Shown: positions 31,141 through 43,200 of the stretch, in pieces
Layout of the letters: every line of letters begins with the position of its first letter
How positions within the stretch are numbered: the first letter of the stretch is position 1
Origin: Onchidella celtica
Lineage: Eukaryota; Mollusca; Gastropoda; Systellommatophora; Onchidiidae
Reading direction: 5' to 3'
NCBI GenBank assembly: GCA_963931925.1
Contig: OZ007579.1
Coordinates: forward strand, 51,589,619-51,653,618
DNA: 64,000 bases
Position numbers and translations under genes: made by a program
The notes under the pieces: model-generated
What the model saw: the letters and a program-made list of their open reading frames with translations, nothing else
Told to the model about the DNA's origin: nothing
The model's database searches: none

Positions 31141-34100
31141 CTGATGCTTGAGAGAGAGAGAGAGAGCCTTATGAGCATGTTGAGCACAATGAAGAGAACA
31201 AGAAAAATATTATCCCAGTTAGGATTTGCTAGGCGGAAATTTAGCATTTCACCGGTTTTTGTTGAGTGAAAACATCAATATTGCTGATTAGAATAAGAAA
31301 CGATGCAGGAAGCCACATTGTAGCCGTGTTTAAACCTATTAGTTCATTGATCCACCTGAGCTCGGGAAGCTCTTTAAAGGATTGTGGAAGGGGGAAGAAA
31401 GGGGAGGGAGGGGGGGGGGGTGATAGAAAAGAAAGACTGTAAACGTTGATTTCTTTTTCAAATGGAGCATGTACTCAGGCCCGCTCAAAGCTGGTCATAG
31501 GGCCCAGGCCAGATAGGAAATGTAGACTCTCCCATTTTGATTGCTCATTAAATATATATTTTTTGTAATTAGTGCTAATTACATTCGTTTATCTATAGTC
31601 TGTCTGTATTAATCCTTGTTTTTTAATCCTCGTTCAAATATTATTTTGTTCTAAAGTTCCTCCTTTGACTCCCTTTGCAGTATGAGTATACGTTACCAAA
31701 GGCTTTGTCTCTCTTTTCCTCTACCAAAGGGGGGGGGGGCGGCAGGTCCTGGGTACACTCAGATTCTTAGGCCATTGTCAACTGGACCCCCTGGAATACC
31801 GACCCCCCCTCCCCCTCCCTCCACCCCCTCCGGTCTGGCTTGTATGTACTTGTCACAAAATTTAATTCATCTATAGGGTCTGTGATCGAAGCCCTGATCT
31901 TCTTCAGGCTGGAGGAAATTTGGAAAAGTTGGAGGATTTTGGTGTCGTGGTGACGGGGAAGGAAGAAAGCAATTTAGAAGCCGGTGGAAATAAAAAAATA
32001 TCATTGTTCCACATTTTTTTTAGACATCACGGAAACGACTAAGTCTTGATTGTAAACTGAAAATTTGACAGTTTAAGGTCAAACCAGGTAATCTTGCTTT
32101 GGGTGGTTTTAAACACGTCTTAGGGATATGTATGTGGCGTCATATGCTGATGGAATATTTGAGGGACATAACGAAAGTGTTGTAGGACAATGATTGCGAA
32201 ACAGAGGATGCTTGGCTGCCCGGGGGGGGGGGGGGGGGATTTCAGACAGGGGAGGAACTCCAAACTAAGAAAGTATATACTCTGTACACTTTGTTACACT
32301 GAAGTTTTGTGATCTATTGAAATAAATATTTCTATTTCATTTAGTTGCAGTTAATAAAGATATTTAGTTTCATAAATTGTTTCAATAATTACTACTGTAA
32401 AAGTACAATGGTGAAAAACAATGGTTAATGACAATTCAAGAAAGGGGATGATTTGAGGGAAGTTGGGATTGCAAGGGTAGGAATGTAGCCCGGGGCTGTG
32501 TGGCTCATCATTGTAGGAGAAGTTGTGGATCAAGTGCCGGGAGACAGGGTAACGTTGGGTGATAGAGGCACTATCAGATATGGCAAAACAGCGGAACTTG
32601 TAGAGCGATAATGCAGACAGAGGGGCGGATAACGCTGGGCCACTGTTCGGTAATGAGTCTCATGACATTCACAGGAAATAAATGATGAAAGATGGTACGT
32701 CAGGAATAGTCCAGGAATATGCAGATATTTGCTGGAAACTGGTGACGTAAACGTAAAAATGTATTTATATAATATCGCGTCATCGATTTAGGACATTATG
32801 CAAACGTCCACAGGGCACTTGCACCACTGGTTTTAGTCAGTCATGGAGACATGGAGTTAATTTCTACAGAATTTTGGTAAATACACTTGGAACAGAGACA
32901 TCATATAGTATTAGAAATCAGTTAGTACAGGGTGGGGGGGGGGGGAGGGTACTGTTTAGGGCAAATATTTATTTAAAGTTTACTTAAAATAAAATTTTAA
33001 GTATTTTTCCCGTTCATAGAGTACACATGGGTAGTATATTAGTGACAGGAAAATGGCGGTAGTCATTGAAGATAAAGGGGCAAGAAAACCCCTTAGGTGC
33101 CCAGAATGTGACCAGCGAGGATGGTTTGGTGACAGGGAGACGGAATTCAAAACACTTTACAATACACATCTTTATGATTTTAACACTGCAGAAACACCTA
33201 GACGTAATTTTGCCTATGAATGAAAGAGTGATCTTTTTTTTTTTTCGTGTGTAGAGAAAATTCGGCTTAAAAAGATTTGTTTTTCTGTAATTTAAATGGT
33301 AGACCAAGAGAAAGGATACGCAAGAATTAGTTTATTTCGTTTCGAGAGTTAGACGTTTCCTTCATTGAAAGGCAGGAAGGTCCCGTGTACACATAGAAGG
33401 TTATCTCAGTTTTCCAACACAAGTCAAATTACGCCACTGTTTTATGCATGGACATGATATATGCTGCCTTTTATTATGTGCTTATTTACTTATTAATGTT
33501 AGTTTAGGTTCTGTTTAAATTTGTCTCACTTTTGCTTACGAGTAGGGCTGGATATAGTTATATTCACACTGTTATCAGCTTACATCAGCTGAATATAGAA
33601 TGTTTACACGTAGATGTTATCTATTAATGTCAGTGGACTTGATACTTTGGTCTAGAGTTCATCCTCCGCAAGTAAACAGCTTTCTTTACTCCCCTATATC
33701 AGTTTCTCTAGCCCTTTCATCATTCAAGAGTGAAACTAAATGCACCAGCGAAACAATTTAGGTAAAAGGTTTTTATTACGTACCATATTCTGATGTTGTG
33801 GATGTTGTAATGTGAAGGTACAAAGCTAATGCATTGCCTGTCAGTTGTTTCATAATACATGGACGTACAAGTAAAACCATGGTCTCGGTTTTTAATGATT
33901 CACAAAGCGCTGCTCGAGCTGGGCATCCGTCGTCTGTTCAATCGAATTTGAATGGACTTTATGTTCAGATCTATCTGACTTTATGTTCAGATCTATCTTT
34001 CAGTGTCCACTTGCGTTTTGAAGCCAATATCAGAGACAACTTTTACTGCAGTTTTACTATCGATCCCATGGTCCCAGGGACGAATGTAACAAAACGAAAA

Positions 34101-34959
34101 GGAGAGAGAGGCAAAACATACTATATTTTTCATTCAATCATAAAATATGAATCAATTTGACAGATGCACTTTGGCCACAATACTGACCATGCTACAAATG
34201 AAAAGAAGAAACCGGGCAGTGAAGCCATCAGATATACATGGGATATTATTTGTATATGTATGTAATAAACCTAGATCTGGTACCTACATTATACACTGTT
34301 TATGGAAATGAAGCTTTGGCATGGAAGACTAAGAGTTTCAAATATTAGTGTACTTGTATTTCAAGTAGACGGAAGCGGAGAACCAGTGGTGCCAACATAA
34401 ACAAACAAAGAAATAAAAAAAAAAAGCTATTAATTCGGCGAGTCACAGTTTTGCGTTGGTCTGTAGTGAGTTTGTTATGAAAGGTGGTTTTTATAATGGA
34501 TGTTCCGCTCAGTTTGACCCAGACAGCGCGGTCTGAAATTGTCTTTGTTTAAGCTACATCAGATAACATTTTCCACAACACAGCATTCTCTCTTGATTTG
34601 TCGCATTAGTGCAGCATCATTAGCTTTGAAAATTAATTTTGTACGTTCCTTAATTGTGTATTTCAGACAAGGCAGTTTTTCTTTTCTTTTTCTACTGTGA
34701 TGTTGTCCTCGATACTCGCGATGAAAAAGAAAATTTTTGTAGAAACTCCAAGAAAATCTTCCAGGTCACAACATAGCCTGGAGCTAAGTTTTTGTAACAT
34801 ACATCCTTTTCTCTCTCTCTCTCTTTTTTGCTATATATTTTAATTGTAAATCCTCGCTGAAGCCAGAGTGTGTTTGTTAATTCCGGATGCCAGTTTTTTT
34901 GGTTTTTTTTTGCCACAAAGGAATATAATATATTCCTGAATGCGCCTCAACTTTTGTGG

Positions 34960-35370
34960 TAGACACCTGGGGTCTGTCAAATCTTAAAATGTGAGTAGGC
35001 TTTCACGTACATGGAAGGACTTTTGTATCACTTAGGCATCCAGACTATGGTAGACGCCAAGATTCTCTGAAAACTTAAATTTGAGAACATGGAACGACTT
35101 CTGTGTCATTTAAGCATTCAGTATAATGGTTGACACCAGCTGACCAAGTGTCTGTCAAAACTTCAATTTGAGAACATGGAACGACTTTTGTATCATTTAG
35201 GCATCCAGTATATGGTGGTCACCAAGATTCTGTGAAAACTTAATTCTGAATACATGGAACGACTTTTGCGTCGCCAAGACATCCTATATCTGGTAGACAC
35301 CAAGTGTCTGTCAAAGGTGAAATTTGAGAACATGGAACGACTTTTGTGTCATGTAGGCATCCAGTATGTC
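34960..35370. repeat. ~78-bp minisatellite, five units
   Basis: The core ACATGGAACGACTTTTGTGT, then CATTTAGGCATCCAGTATA, recurs with ATGGAA at 35011, 35089, 35176, 35254 and 35332. Spacings are 78, 87, 78 and 78. Each unit continues into a TGGTAGACACCAAG-TGTCTGTCAAAACTT segment. Units differ by scattered substitutions and the ends fade into unique sequence. Confidence 0.9.
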
Positions 35371-36300
35371 CGGCCCTGTCAGGTTTGCTAGATATGCTAT
35401 AGGAGGGACAAAGATCTGGAATTAGCCTGTTAAAAGCTAGGAGAAAGCAGCTCTGGCAAATCCCTGGCGTCGGACGCAGAAAAATCAATATTTTTTCCTG
35501 GCTGGCCCTGTCTTCTATTGAAAAACCCAAGGATAGAAATCTCCACTAAAGCGGGTAGAATTTGAAAAGCAAAAGAGTAAGGAGATAAAAGGTTTTTTTT
35601 AACTTTATTTTTCGTGTCCGCTCCCGGTGTTTTCGTGTTGAATCTCTGGTGACATAGTGGGGAGGCTGGAGAGGGACTTGGAGAAAACAGCCAATCGATG
35701 AAATAAGCAGGACAAGAAGTCTCCTCTCTCTCACCTCTCTCTTTCTCTCTCTGGGACTGTCTCTCTCGCTCTCTTCAGTAGAACAACGGAGACAGAAATG
35801 ATCATTGATTACAATTCCGTCGACAAGAATAAAACCGGGGAAAGCGAAGATAGATTTTCTAAGCCCAGATGACAAAATGACACTAAATGGAATATACATC
35901 AGATGCTCTTTCTGTCTCTTCTCATTCTCTCTCTCCCCCCCCCCCTTCCTCTCCCTCCCTTCCCCGGGCCACTCATAATAAATTTCAAAAGCAAGAGAAA
36001 TTCTGGAGAAAAAGAGATTATATACATTCCTGGCATTGCTTTAATGACCAGCCATTTATGAGGACGGGACGGGTGGACGAAAGTGAGTTCCAAAATCAAC
36101 ATCAGCTGAATTAGAGAAAATACGTAAGTGAATATTCGGGAAGCAAATCAGTTTAAAAAAAAAAAATGTGACCATATCAAAAGTACTGATCGAACGTCGG
36201 CACGCTTTTCAGTGGAGTCTCTCCTTGCTCTTGGTATATAAAATAGTTTTAAAAAACAAAAGGTATAAAATTAAAATAAAATGGAAAAAAAAAGTATATT

Positions 36301-36388
36301 GTTCCGCAGACTGACAAGCTTTTAAGTATGTTGTTCTGCAGACTGACCGGCTTTTAAGTATGTTGTTCTGCAGACTGACTGGCTATCA
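36301..36388. repeat. 32-bp tandem repeat, about 2.7 copies
   Basis: GTTCTGCAGACTGACCGGCT, then TTTAAGTATGTT, repeats at 36301, 36333 and 36365 with three single-base differences. Period 32. Confidence 0.93.
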
Positions 36389-37039
36389 CGCGATTATGAG
36401 TTTATTTTCCAAGCCTCCCACGCTGTTTCAAGTGTTTGTACTTTTTGTTTTCATTTTGTGTGGATATATTCGTTCGTTGTTCGTTTTCAGATTTATTTAC
36501 AGAAATATGTCAAGTTTGAAACCATGTCTTGATGTGGTAGATTAACTAAAGATTGGAAGACAAGCAAGATGAGATTGGGACTTTTAAAGGCAGAGATTAC
36601 GGGTCATCTTGGGTCTGTTTGCATTGTCTGTATTTTGTCTGTGTGTGGATTCTGTCTGTGCCCCGAACCTCAGGCCGCGGCGTATGTCGTCACCGATCGA
36701 AAACTCGGACAAGTAATTACATTTTAGTTTATCTTTCAGCTTTTCACTCGCTGAGACAGGACAGAGAGTAAGCGGATTGAGGGTTGAAAGAGAAAGGCTG
36801 AATTCCCCAGGCATTATCTTCAAACATTTGCTTACCCTTAAAATTTTCAATTACTGTAATTAATTTTCAAAATTCGATATTCTTCATCTTTCTCTCGCTT
36901 CCCCTCCTTCTCTCTCTTTCTCTCTCCCCCCCCCCCCCCGCCATCTCCCCCTTCAGCCCTTCAGTCTTCTCTCCTTCCCTCCTCACTATTTCCCCCCCTC
37001 TTCTTTCTATCTGTCTTTCTCTCCGTCAGTCAACCAGTC

Positions 37040-37082
37040 AGTCTGTCTGCCTGCCTGCCTGTCTGTCTGTCTGTCTGTCTGT

Positions 37083-37119
<37 letters not shown>

Positions 37120-37137
37120 TGCCTGCCTGCCTGCCTT
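37040..37137. repeat. (TGTC)n/(TGCC)n tetranucleotide microsatellite
   Basis: Alternating blocks of CTGT and CTGC repeats, about 24 tetranucleotides. The blockwise T/C switching suggests point changes spread by slippage. Confidence 0.95.
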
Positions 37138-37556
37138 TCTCTCTCTCTCCCCCTCTCTGTCTCTCATGTTATTTGTTTCAAAAAACAAATGATGCTCTAG
37201 CCATTTCTATGCAAGGGAGCTCATCATAGTTTATGAATGAGACTGTAAATTTCATACAAGACAAGCCAGATAATGGCGCTTTTGTGTGAGTGCGGGCAGA
37301 ACTGCTGGGGGGGGGGGGGCAATCATAACCTGGCATCTCTCAGCTACAGAAGCTTTTGCCGCCAGCAAAATATGCTGTTTCCATTGCTATCCCCATCCCC
37401 GGGCTAGGTTTTTTAAAAATAATTTTTTATATTTCCACAAGGGTGGGTGGGGGGGGGGGGGGTGAGTTAGGACCAGCGAGAAACACGACATGGCATTTAT
37501 TAAGGAAAAGGTGGTGGTTTGTTTCTTTTTTCAGCGTAAAAAGTGGTGATTAAAGC

Positions 37557-37673
37557 TAAGGTGTGGGCTTCGGCCTCGCTACCGACATATTCGGTGCCTT
37601 AACAACTCCTCGTGAGGGATTCGAACCCAAGACCTCTCACGCCAGTGTGAAGCGCCTTGACCACTGGGCCGAC
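37557..37673 (-). repeat. tRNA-derived SINE (5' tRNA-like head)
   Basis: On the minus strand, GTCGGCCCAGTGGTCAAGGC is an A-box region like that of Leu/Ser tRNAs (GGCCGAGTGGTTAAGGCG). It is followed 30 bases later by a perfect Pol III B box, GGTTCGAATCC (within TTGGGTTCGAATCCCTCACG). It lacks the long variable arm and a proper acceptor stem and continues into ~50 bases of non-tRNA sequence, so it is a SINE head and not a functional tRNA gene. Confidence 0.7.
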
Positions 37674-40127
37674 GGATAGGACATGAAGGGCGGCGGAGGG
37701 CACAAGGAGAAGGAGGAGAGATGTACAGTAAAGAAAGAAGCGCGAGCTATATGAGTTGAAAACCCAAGTATAATATTGTCAGGCTTTGTAAACCATTGTA
37801 GAGGCTTCGTTATCTCCCACACGGCCATTCTCATCCTCATCATTTTTTCATCGAAGCGCCATGTACAATATCAGTTTATCGTTGTGGACGGGCAGGAATG
37901 CAGAAATGAGACCTGCTCATGCATTTATGCACATGCAGCTTTGGCATGCCGAATGAAGCTGTGGAAAAACCGGTGTGTGGGCATTAGAGAATCCACCCCT
38001 CGCTGCCCTCGCCCTGATAGGATGCTCGTAAGTTTTCTGTAAGATCATATTGTAGACACCCCAGCGCCCCCCCCCCCCCAACCCCAGGCATTCTGAAATG
38101 ATGTGAAGTTTCATTTTCTCGTCGTACACATGGTGGGGGGGGGGGGGCACATGTGAAACTGTAGATCGGGGTTATTGCTTTGTGTCATCTACGTCACTCG
38201 TGTGGACGTTGCGCACGTTAAAGACACTTCGGCACTTAAAAATCGAGAAGAGCAGGCCAAACAAGGCCGCTGCCCGGGCAAAATTCTAAAAAAAAAACTC
38301 ATCCCTAGCACAAAAAACAAAGAAACAAGAACTAAAAACAACAACAACAACAAAACCAAACAAAAACAAAACCACACACACACACAAAAATGAGGTGTAC
38401 ATGTCAATGGCAGCGAATCTCCTAAAAGAAAGACCTAAACACATAGGAGAAGGAAACATTGTGGTCTTGGAACTTCAGACGAAAAAGGAAATAAAACTCA
38501 AAATTTTACAAAAGCACAAGTTTCGTGACGTCAAATGAAACACCCCAATACTGTTATTTGCCGTGCAAGATTGTAGCTGCCCTGAGGAGAGGATTAGTTA
38601 GGGCTCTTGGCACAAACACACCGTCTGGCATCTCACCTGAACCTCCAGCCCCAGGAGCCAGCACTAAATCAATCAATAACATCAGACAAAACCTCTTCGA
38701 TTTCCTCTTGGCACCTGTCGTGTACGTGTACCTGTGGGCGCGCACCGTGCCACCTTTCCAGTTCATCGTCCGGCCATAAGTGTTTTTCTCTTTGAAACAT
38801 TGGCTTTGAAGAGCAATAGGAACGAGGAACGAATGAATTTGAGTGTCTTTAGTTTAGAGCTTTTCATCACCAACTATCTCCTTATCCTTTTTTTTTCTTT
38901 TTCCTCCTCTGCTTTTGACGAGATTTGTCTATCGGAATTTCAAATAGCGAAATTAATGCGCATAGAAAGAAAAGTAGTCCAGACAAATGAGACTGCTCCT
39001 ACTGGGAAATGTCTTGTCTGGAGTTCTCCTCCGCAGAGACTCCAACACCATGAGAATCACCGATGCTGTCTGTCGTTATCTGCTTGAGTTCCTGTCTTGT
39101 TGGCCAAAGCGTCAATTTTTAGGCTTGTGTCTCCACTGTGATGATGCCGGACTTATCGCTGTCTCATGTTCATGGCTTTTCTGGTTTTTATTGCCAGTTC
39201 TCTGACCTTGATCATTATCTTGTATTTTTTTTTTAGCACTTCCCACGCGTCATAAGTGACAGCGAAGTCACAAAAAATGGAATGCATAATACAGAACGAC
39301 GTCATTATTACAAGGATAGCCATCGCCAGCAACGGTTACCAAAGACGACCGCAGTAACAAGATAAAATGACTAACGTGGTATAAAATCCCATAAAAAAAC
39401 ATCTGAATAGTAATAATATATTCCATACCAAAGAAACGGGGGATGGGGTGCCTATGCAGGGCTCAAAACTCCCGCGTATTTGCCGAATCCTGATTTCTTT
39501 TTTTTATTTTTAAACTGTTTCCGTGAATAATTCCATGTCCCAGCAAGAGTAAACAAACCCACTTATAAATGTGTTATGTAGACCTAGAGCGTTCAGCTAT
39601 AAGGTTAAGAAAAAATGTCTCCCGTGTAGGAATTCACATGAAAATGACTGGACGAAATTTGGTGACAGAATTGAGATGATTCTGTTTGGCCTACGCCTCG
39701 GAAAAAAATAAATAAATCAGTGTGATGCACACCTCCATAACATGGAAACAATTTTCACTTCCGGAACTCAGCAAACTGTCGTTTTATGGGTGGTCAAAGT
39801 TGGACTCATGCACTTTGCAAAAGGTGGCAAATTGTTTTTGCCATCTATTTGAAAATGCAATAACTTTTAAAATCATGCTAACATAATAAATGTGTATCAA
39901 AATTCTAAGAAAAGCAAGCTCCATCAGATTAGATGAAGACAATGGTTCAGATGAGGGTCAGTGGTTTTCACACTGTTTCATAGACAGCCTTGGGACTAAC
40001 GTAGAAGATGCCGGGGGGTAGGGGAAGAGGACAGGGTTTACCCATTAGCATTAGCTGGAAGAGGACAGATCCACCAAGGAGGCGGATGGTTGGTGAAGGT
40101 TTCTGGTAAGGTGGTCTCCTTCTGTTT
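37674..40127 (+). other. intronic non-coding
   Basis: Apart from the SINE-like piece at 38190-38300, no supported feature. C and G runs occur at 38068-38079 and 38135-38147. A CAA/AAC-rich stretch with an (AC)n ends near 38,388. Several 70-117 codon open frames have no motif. Confidence 0.45.
38190..38300 (+). repeat. SINE-like dispersed repeat with A-rich end
   Basis: GACGTTGCGCACGTTAAAGA is followed by GGCCAAACAAGGCCGCTGCC and CGGGCAAAATTCT, then an A run. The CAAGGCCGCTGCCCGGGCAA part recurs, inverted, at 51150-51185 (TTTTGCCCGGGCAACGGCCT). Shared text ending at an A/T run is what SINE 3' ends look like. Family unknown. Confidence 0.55.
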
Positions 40128-40228
40128 TGTCCTCTCATTCTGTTATAATATTCTATCTACCATCTTGTTTCTACCTAGCACAATGTGGTCGTTATCGTGG
40201 CGACGTGATTTCTCCAAACTCAAACTCA
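40128..40228 (+). repeat. dispersed repeat, pair of 48650-48750
   Basis: CTACCTAGCACAATGTGGTC, then GTTATCGTGGCGACGTGATT and TCTCCAAACTCA. The partner at 48,700-48,752 reads TTCCTAGCACAATGTGACCG ... TCGACGTGATTTCTCCTAAC. The weaker CT-rich stretch before it also aligns. Same orientation, ~8.5 kb apart. Confidence 0.75.
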
Positions 40229-43200
40229 AAAAACGCCACTCAGGAAAAAAACAACAACACGGTATCTATCCTGTGCCTGAGACACGGAATACCGAGACGG
40301 ACCGTTCCTTCTTTCACTCTGTGTCCACAACTTGCGCGCGTATAAACACGGTGAATACTACTCACGGAGCCCTGTGGTACTAGTATTTTCCGTTCAGTTA
40401 TAAAGGGGTGTGGTGCGACTTGTTGCATTGTTGACATGGCTGATACGCGCTTAAGTCGACGGACGGAATTTGGCGAATTGAACCGTCTCGGTGTCCTGTC
40501 TCTCGGCCTGTAGATTGAAGGCCAAATTTCATATAGCGATTTGAAACAGACACAGCATATGTTTCCGCATATATATATTATATATATTTGATTCTGTATA
40601 ATTGAAACAAACATACTTTCAGTTATGGGCAGTTTCACAACAATTTGCTAGTAATCGCCATTTCTGGTTAGACTAGCCAGGAATTTGTCGTAGAAGTAAT
40701 CAAAAGGGAACAAATAATGTGGCAAAACGGTTCAGAAGCAATTTATTCCGCTAGCTTTAGAAGCTCATCATTTGTATCAGTTGCATTGAATCAAAGGTCT
40801 GACCAAGTCAGTTCAAGATTCACTTTGATCTGACATGTTTAAATGGAACGTGGAAATGACAAGGCAAGCTGGCATGTAGTAACCAGAAATGCGGGTGTAT
40901 AGATCAGAAATCTGGCACATGTTGGCTGGAGTCCACCAATCGATGCCCAGCTTCGCAATGAACTGGTATTTGGTGTGCTTGCGTGTGTGCGAGTGTGTTA
41001 GTCGATGTATATAAATATGCGGTTTTTTTTTCTATACATGTATTTGCTTTATCCTTTACAAGCGTGCGCACCGGCAAAGGTTGCATCAGTGCACACAAAG
41101 GTCAGTTGATGTAATGAAAGCATGGACATGCCCTGGAGCTGTTGGAAGATGAAACAATTTTTCTAATAAATGGCATGGAAGCAGCCTACATGTGATCAGA
41201 AACTAAAAAACCTAAGCTGAGATGTGTGGAGACAATTTGGCAAAGTTTGGAGGGGACACGAAGTGTGTGAACGGAGGAATTTGGATGAAGAAACAACAGC
41301 AGGACCCCCCCCCCCCCCCCCACAGAGAAGTCGGCTTTTTCAAGATGTGAGATGATAATTTCATGTTGATACAGATGTTAACATGATGGTATTCTTTCTA
41401 GTTTATGACCAACGTCGAGCCGTTACCAGAAACTGTCCCCCCGTGCCGCAGACTGTCGACCTATTTTTGTTCTTGTTTTTTACACAGGGGCGACAATTAT
41501 CAAGCCAAACAAAGTTTTGAGATTGCAAATGTTGACACTGCGCTTGAAGTTAGTGCGTTTTGATGTTCGTTGACTTGTTGCTGTGACCACCATGCTTGAT
41601 GTTGGCTTGAGTGCTTTATCTGTCAGCCGGTTGACTGATAGTGGTCGGGTCTAGGGCGCAGAGGTGTTGGCTTTTTCTAAAAGAAACCCAAAACAACCCC
41701 AGCTGCTGCTGTTAATAAATACATGGATGTCCAGTTTCCCAAGTACACGGGTTTTCTTTCAAAACGCGTGCACCGAAATTACTTTTCAATTTGTTACGCA
41801 AATTGTTTGCCTATTTGGGACTTAGCATTGGGATATAGAGATTTGATCATGGCCAACAAAGGAGACGGGCACGGTCATATTATTTCTGTCATTTATTTCA
41901 GCACAAATTTTCTGCATATTTCAATTTTGTGATTCAGTGGGAGTTTCAAGCCTTGACAGCAGGTGAATTTGTGAGAAATGTAATTGTGTCCATTGATCCA
42001 CGTAAAAAAAAAAAAAATTCATTTCATTTATCCAGAGATGGTAATCAGATACCTCTATAATAATGGTTAACAACATGGCAAAACATAAACACACAAGGAG
42101 GTCAAATGTGCAAAACCCCGCGCTGATGGCAAATTAGACCAAAAAAAGAAAAAATTTAATAAATAAAATTGGACGTTACGGGAAAATTATAACAAGCCTA
42201 TGAGGGAAGCAAGATTTCCGTCTGTGAGATCTCTGGAAGAAATTGACCAAAAAAAAAAAAAAGACAACAAAAAATTTTAAGTACATGAAAGAGCGACTGA
42301 AAAGAAGGTAGTTTAGTTTGGCGTGGCGGACCCAGTCGGCAGTATCTGTCTATCTGTGTCATCAAATTGTACAACTAATCGTTTCTTTTTGGTCATGACA
42401 AAGCGGAAATTTATCATCATTGAGTAGAGAATAAAACTGGGCGCATTGGGGAACTTTTTGCAAGGACCGGAGAGAGTGAATGACCGTGCGTGCTGTTTTC
42501 AGTGTTTCTTCGTAGCTTGTTTGCATGATTCTTCTGTATATTTCAAATTGGCCGCCCGGTCTACAGTAAACTTGAACTTGATTTTTTTTTCCTCGTCTTC
42601 TGTAAATGTTTGTTTTTAGTATATACGACCCTTTTCCATAACAGGACGATGTAAAGAAGTGTGCTGGTTATGTAAACGTTTACGATTACATATAACTACA
42701 TGTCTGTAGAATCTGTGTAAATATTAGTTGACATGGGATTGTACATAGTCGGCGCGATGACTGCCACAGTTGTTGTGCTAGAAAGGAGCAAGGCGATAGA
42801 TAGACGGAACAATGGTAGGGTAGAAGGAGATCATACCAGAAGCGGCCGCCTACCGCCTACCGCGGCAGTATAGAGGAGGGTGCTTGTTATGTATACGTAT
42901 AATTACGTGTAAATCATACTATAATGGAGCTAAGGGTGAAAGTTCTGCCCTCAAAGGCCCTTTTTTGGGAGGGCTCCAAAACTCTGGAAGCATTCTCATC
43001 GCCTGTAACTCGACTTATTGTGATGTAAGGGGATAATATAAAAATGCTGCAAACTCTGGGTAATTTGTTCATTTTGCATAATTCACACAATAAATCCGCA
43101 ATAAACACTTCCGATTCCATTCTTTAGAACAGGGACACGCTTTTATGATCTATTTTTATTACCGTGACGCAGTTTCCCTCATCGTTCATTCGCTAAAGGA

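Larger units (their letters stand above)
27345..34959 (+). other. KIF13-like intron 2, first part
   Basis: No coding exon recognised. Open frames here, including the 281-codon frame at 29242-30087, have no motif. Visible content: homopolymers (G at 29309-29318, C at 29555-29569, G at 31410-31420, 17 G at 32222-32238, G at 32935-32945), a short GA microsatellite at 31148, a 22-bp doublet ATGTTCAGATCTATCT at 33962-34000, and a SINE-like stretch near 31080-31140. Confidence 0.5.
35371..37556 (+). other. intronic non-coding, microsatellite-rich
   Basis: No exon recognised. It holds CT-rich stretches at 35,720-35,780 and 35,905-35,965, and a 32-bp triplicate at 36,301. A poly-C run (36926-36939) is followed by ~240 bases of (TCTC/TGTC/TGCC) simple sequence ending near 37,165, and G runs lie at 37,308 and 37,449. 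Confidence 0.5.

Noticed and set aside
37618-37673. Functional tRNA gene on the minus strand
   Set aside because: A and B boxes are good, but the acceptor stem does not pair and the type II variable arm is missing. It is a SINE head.
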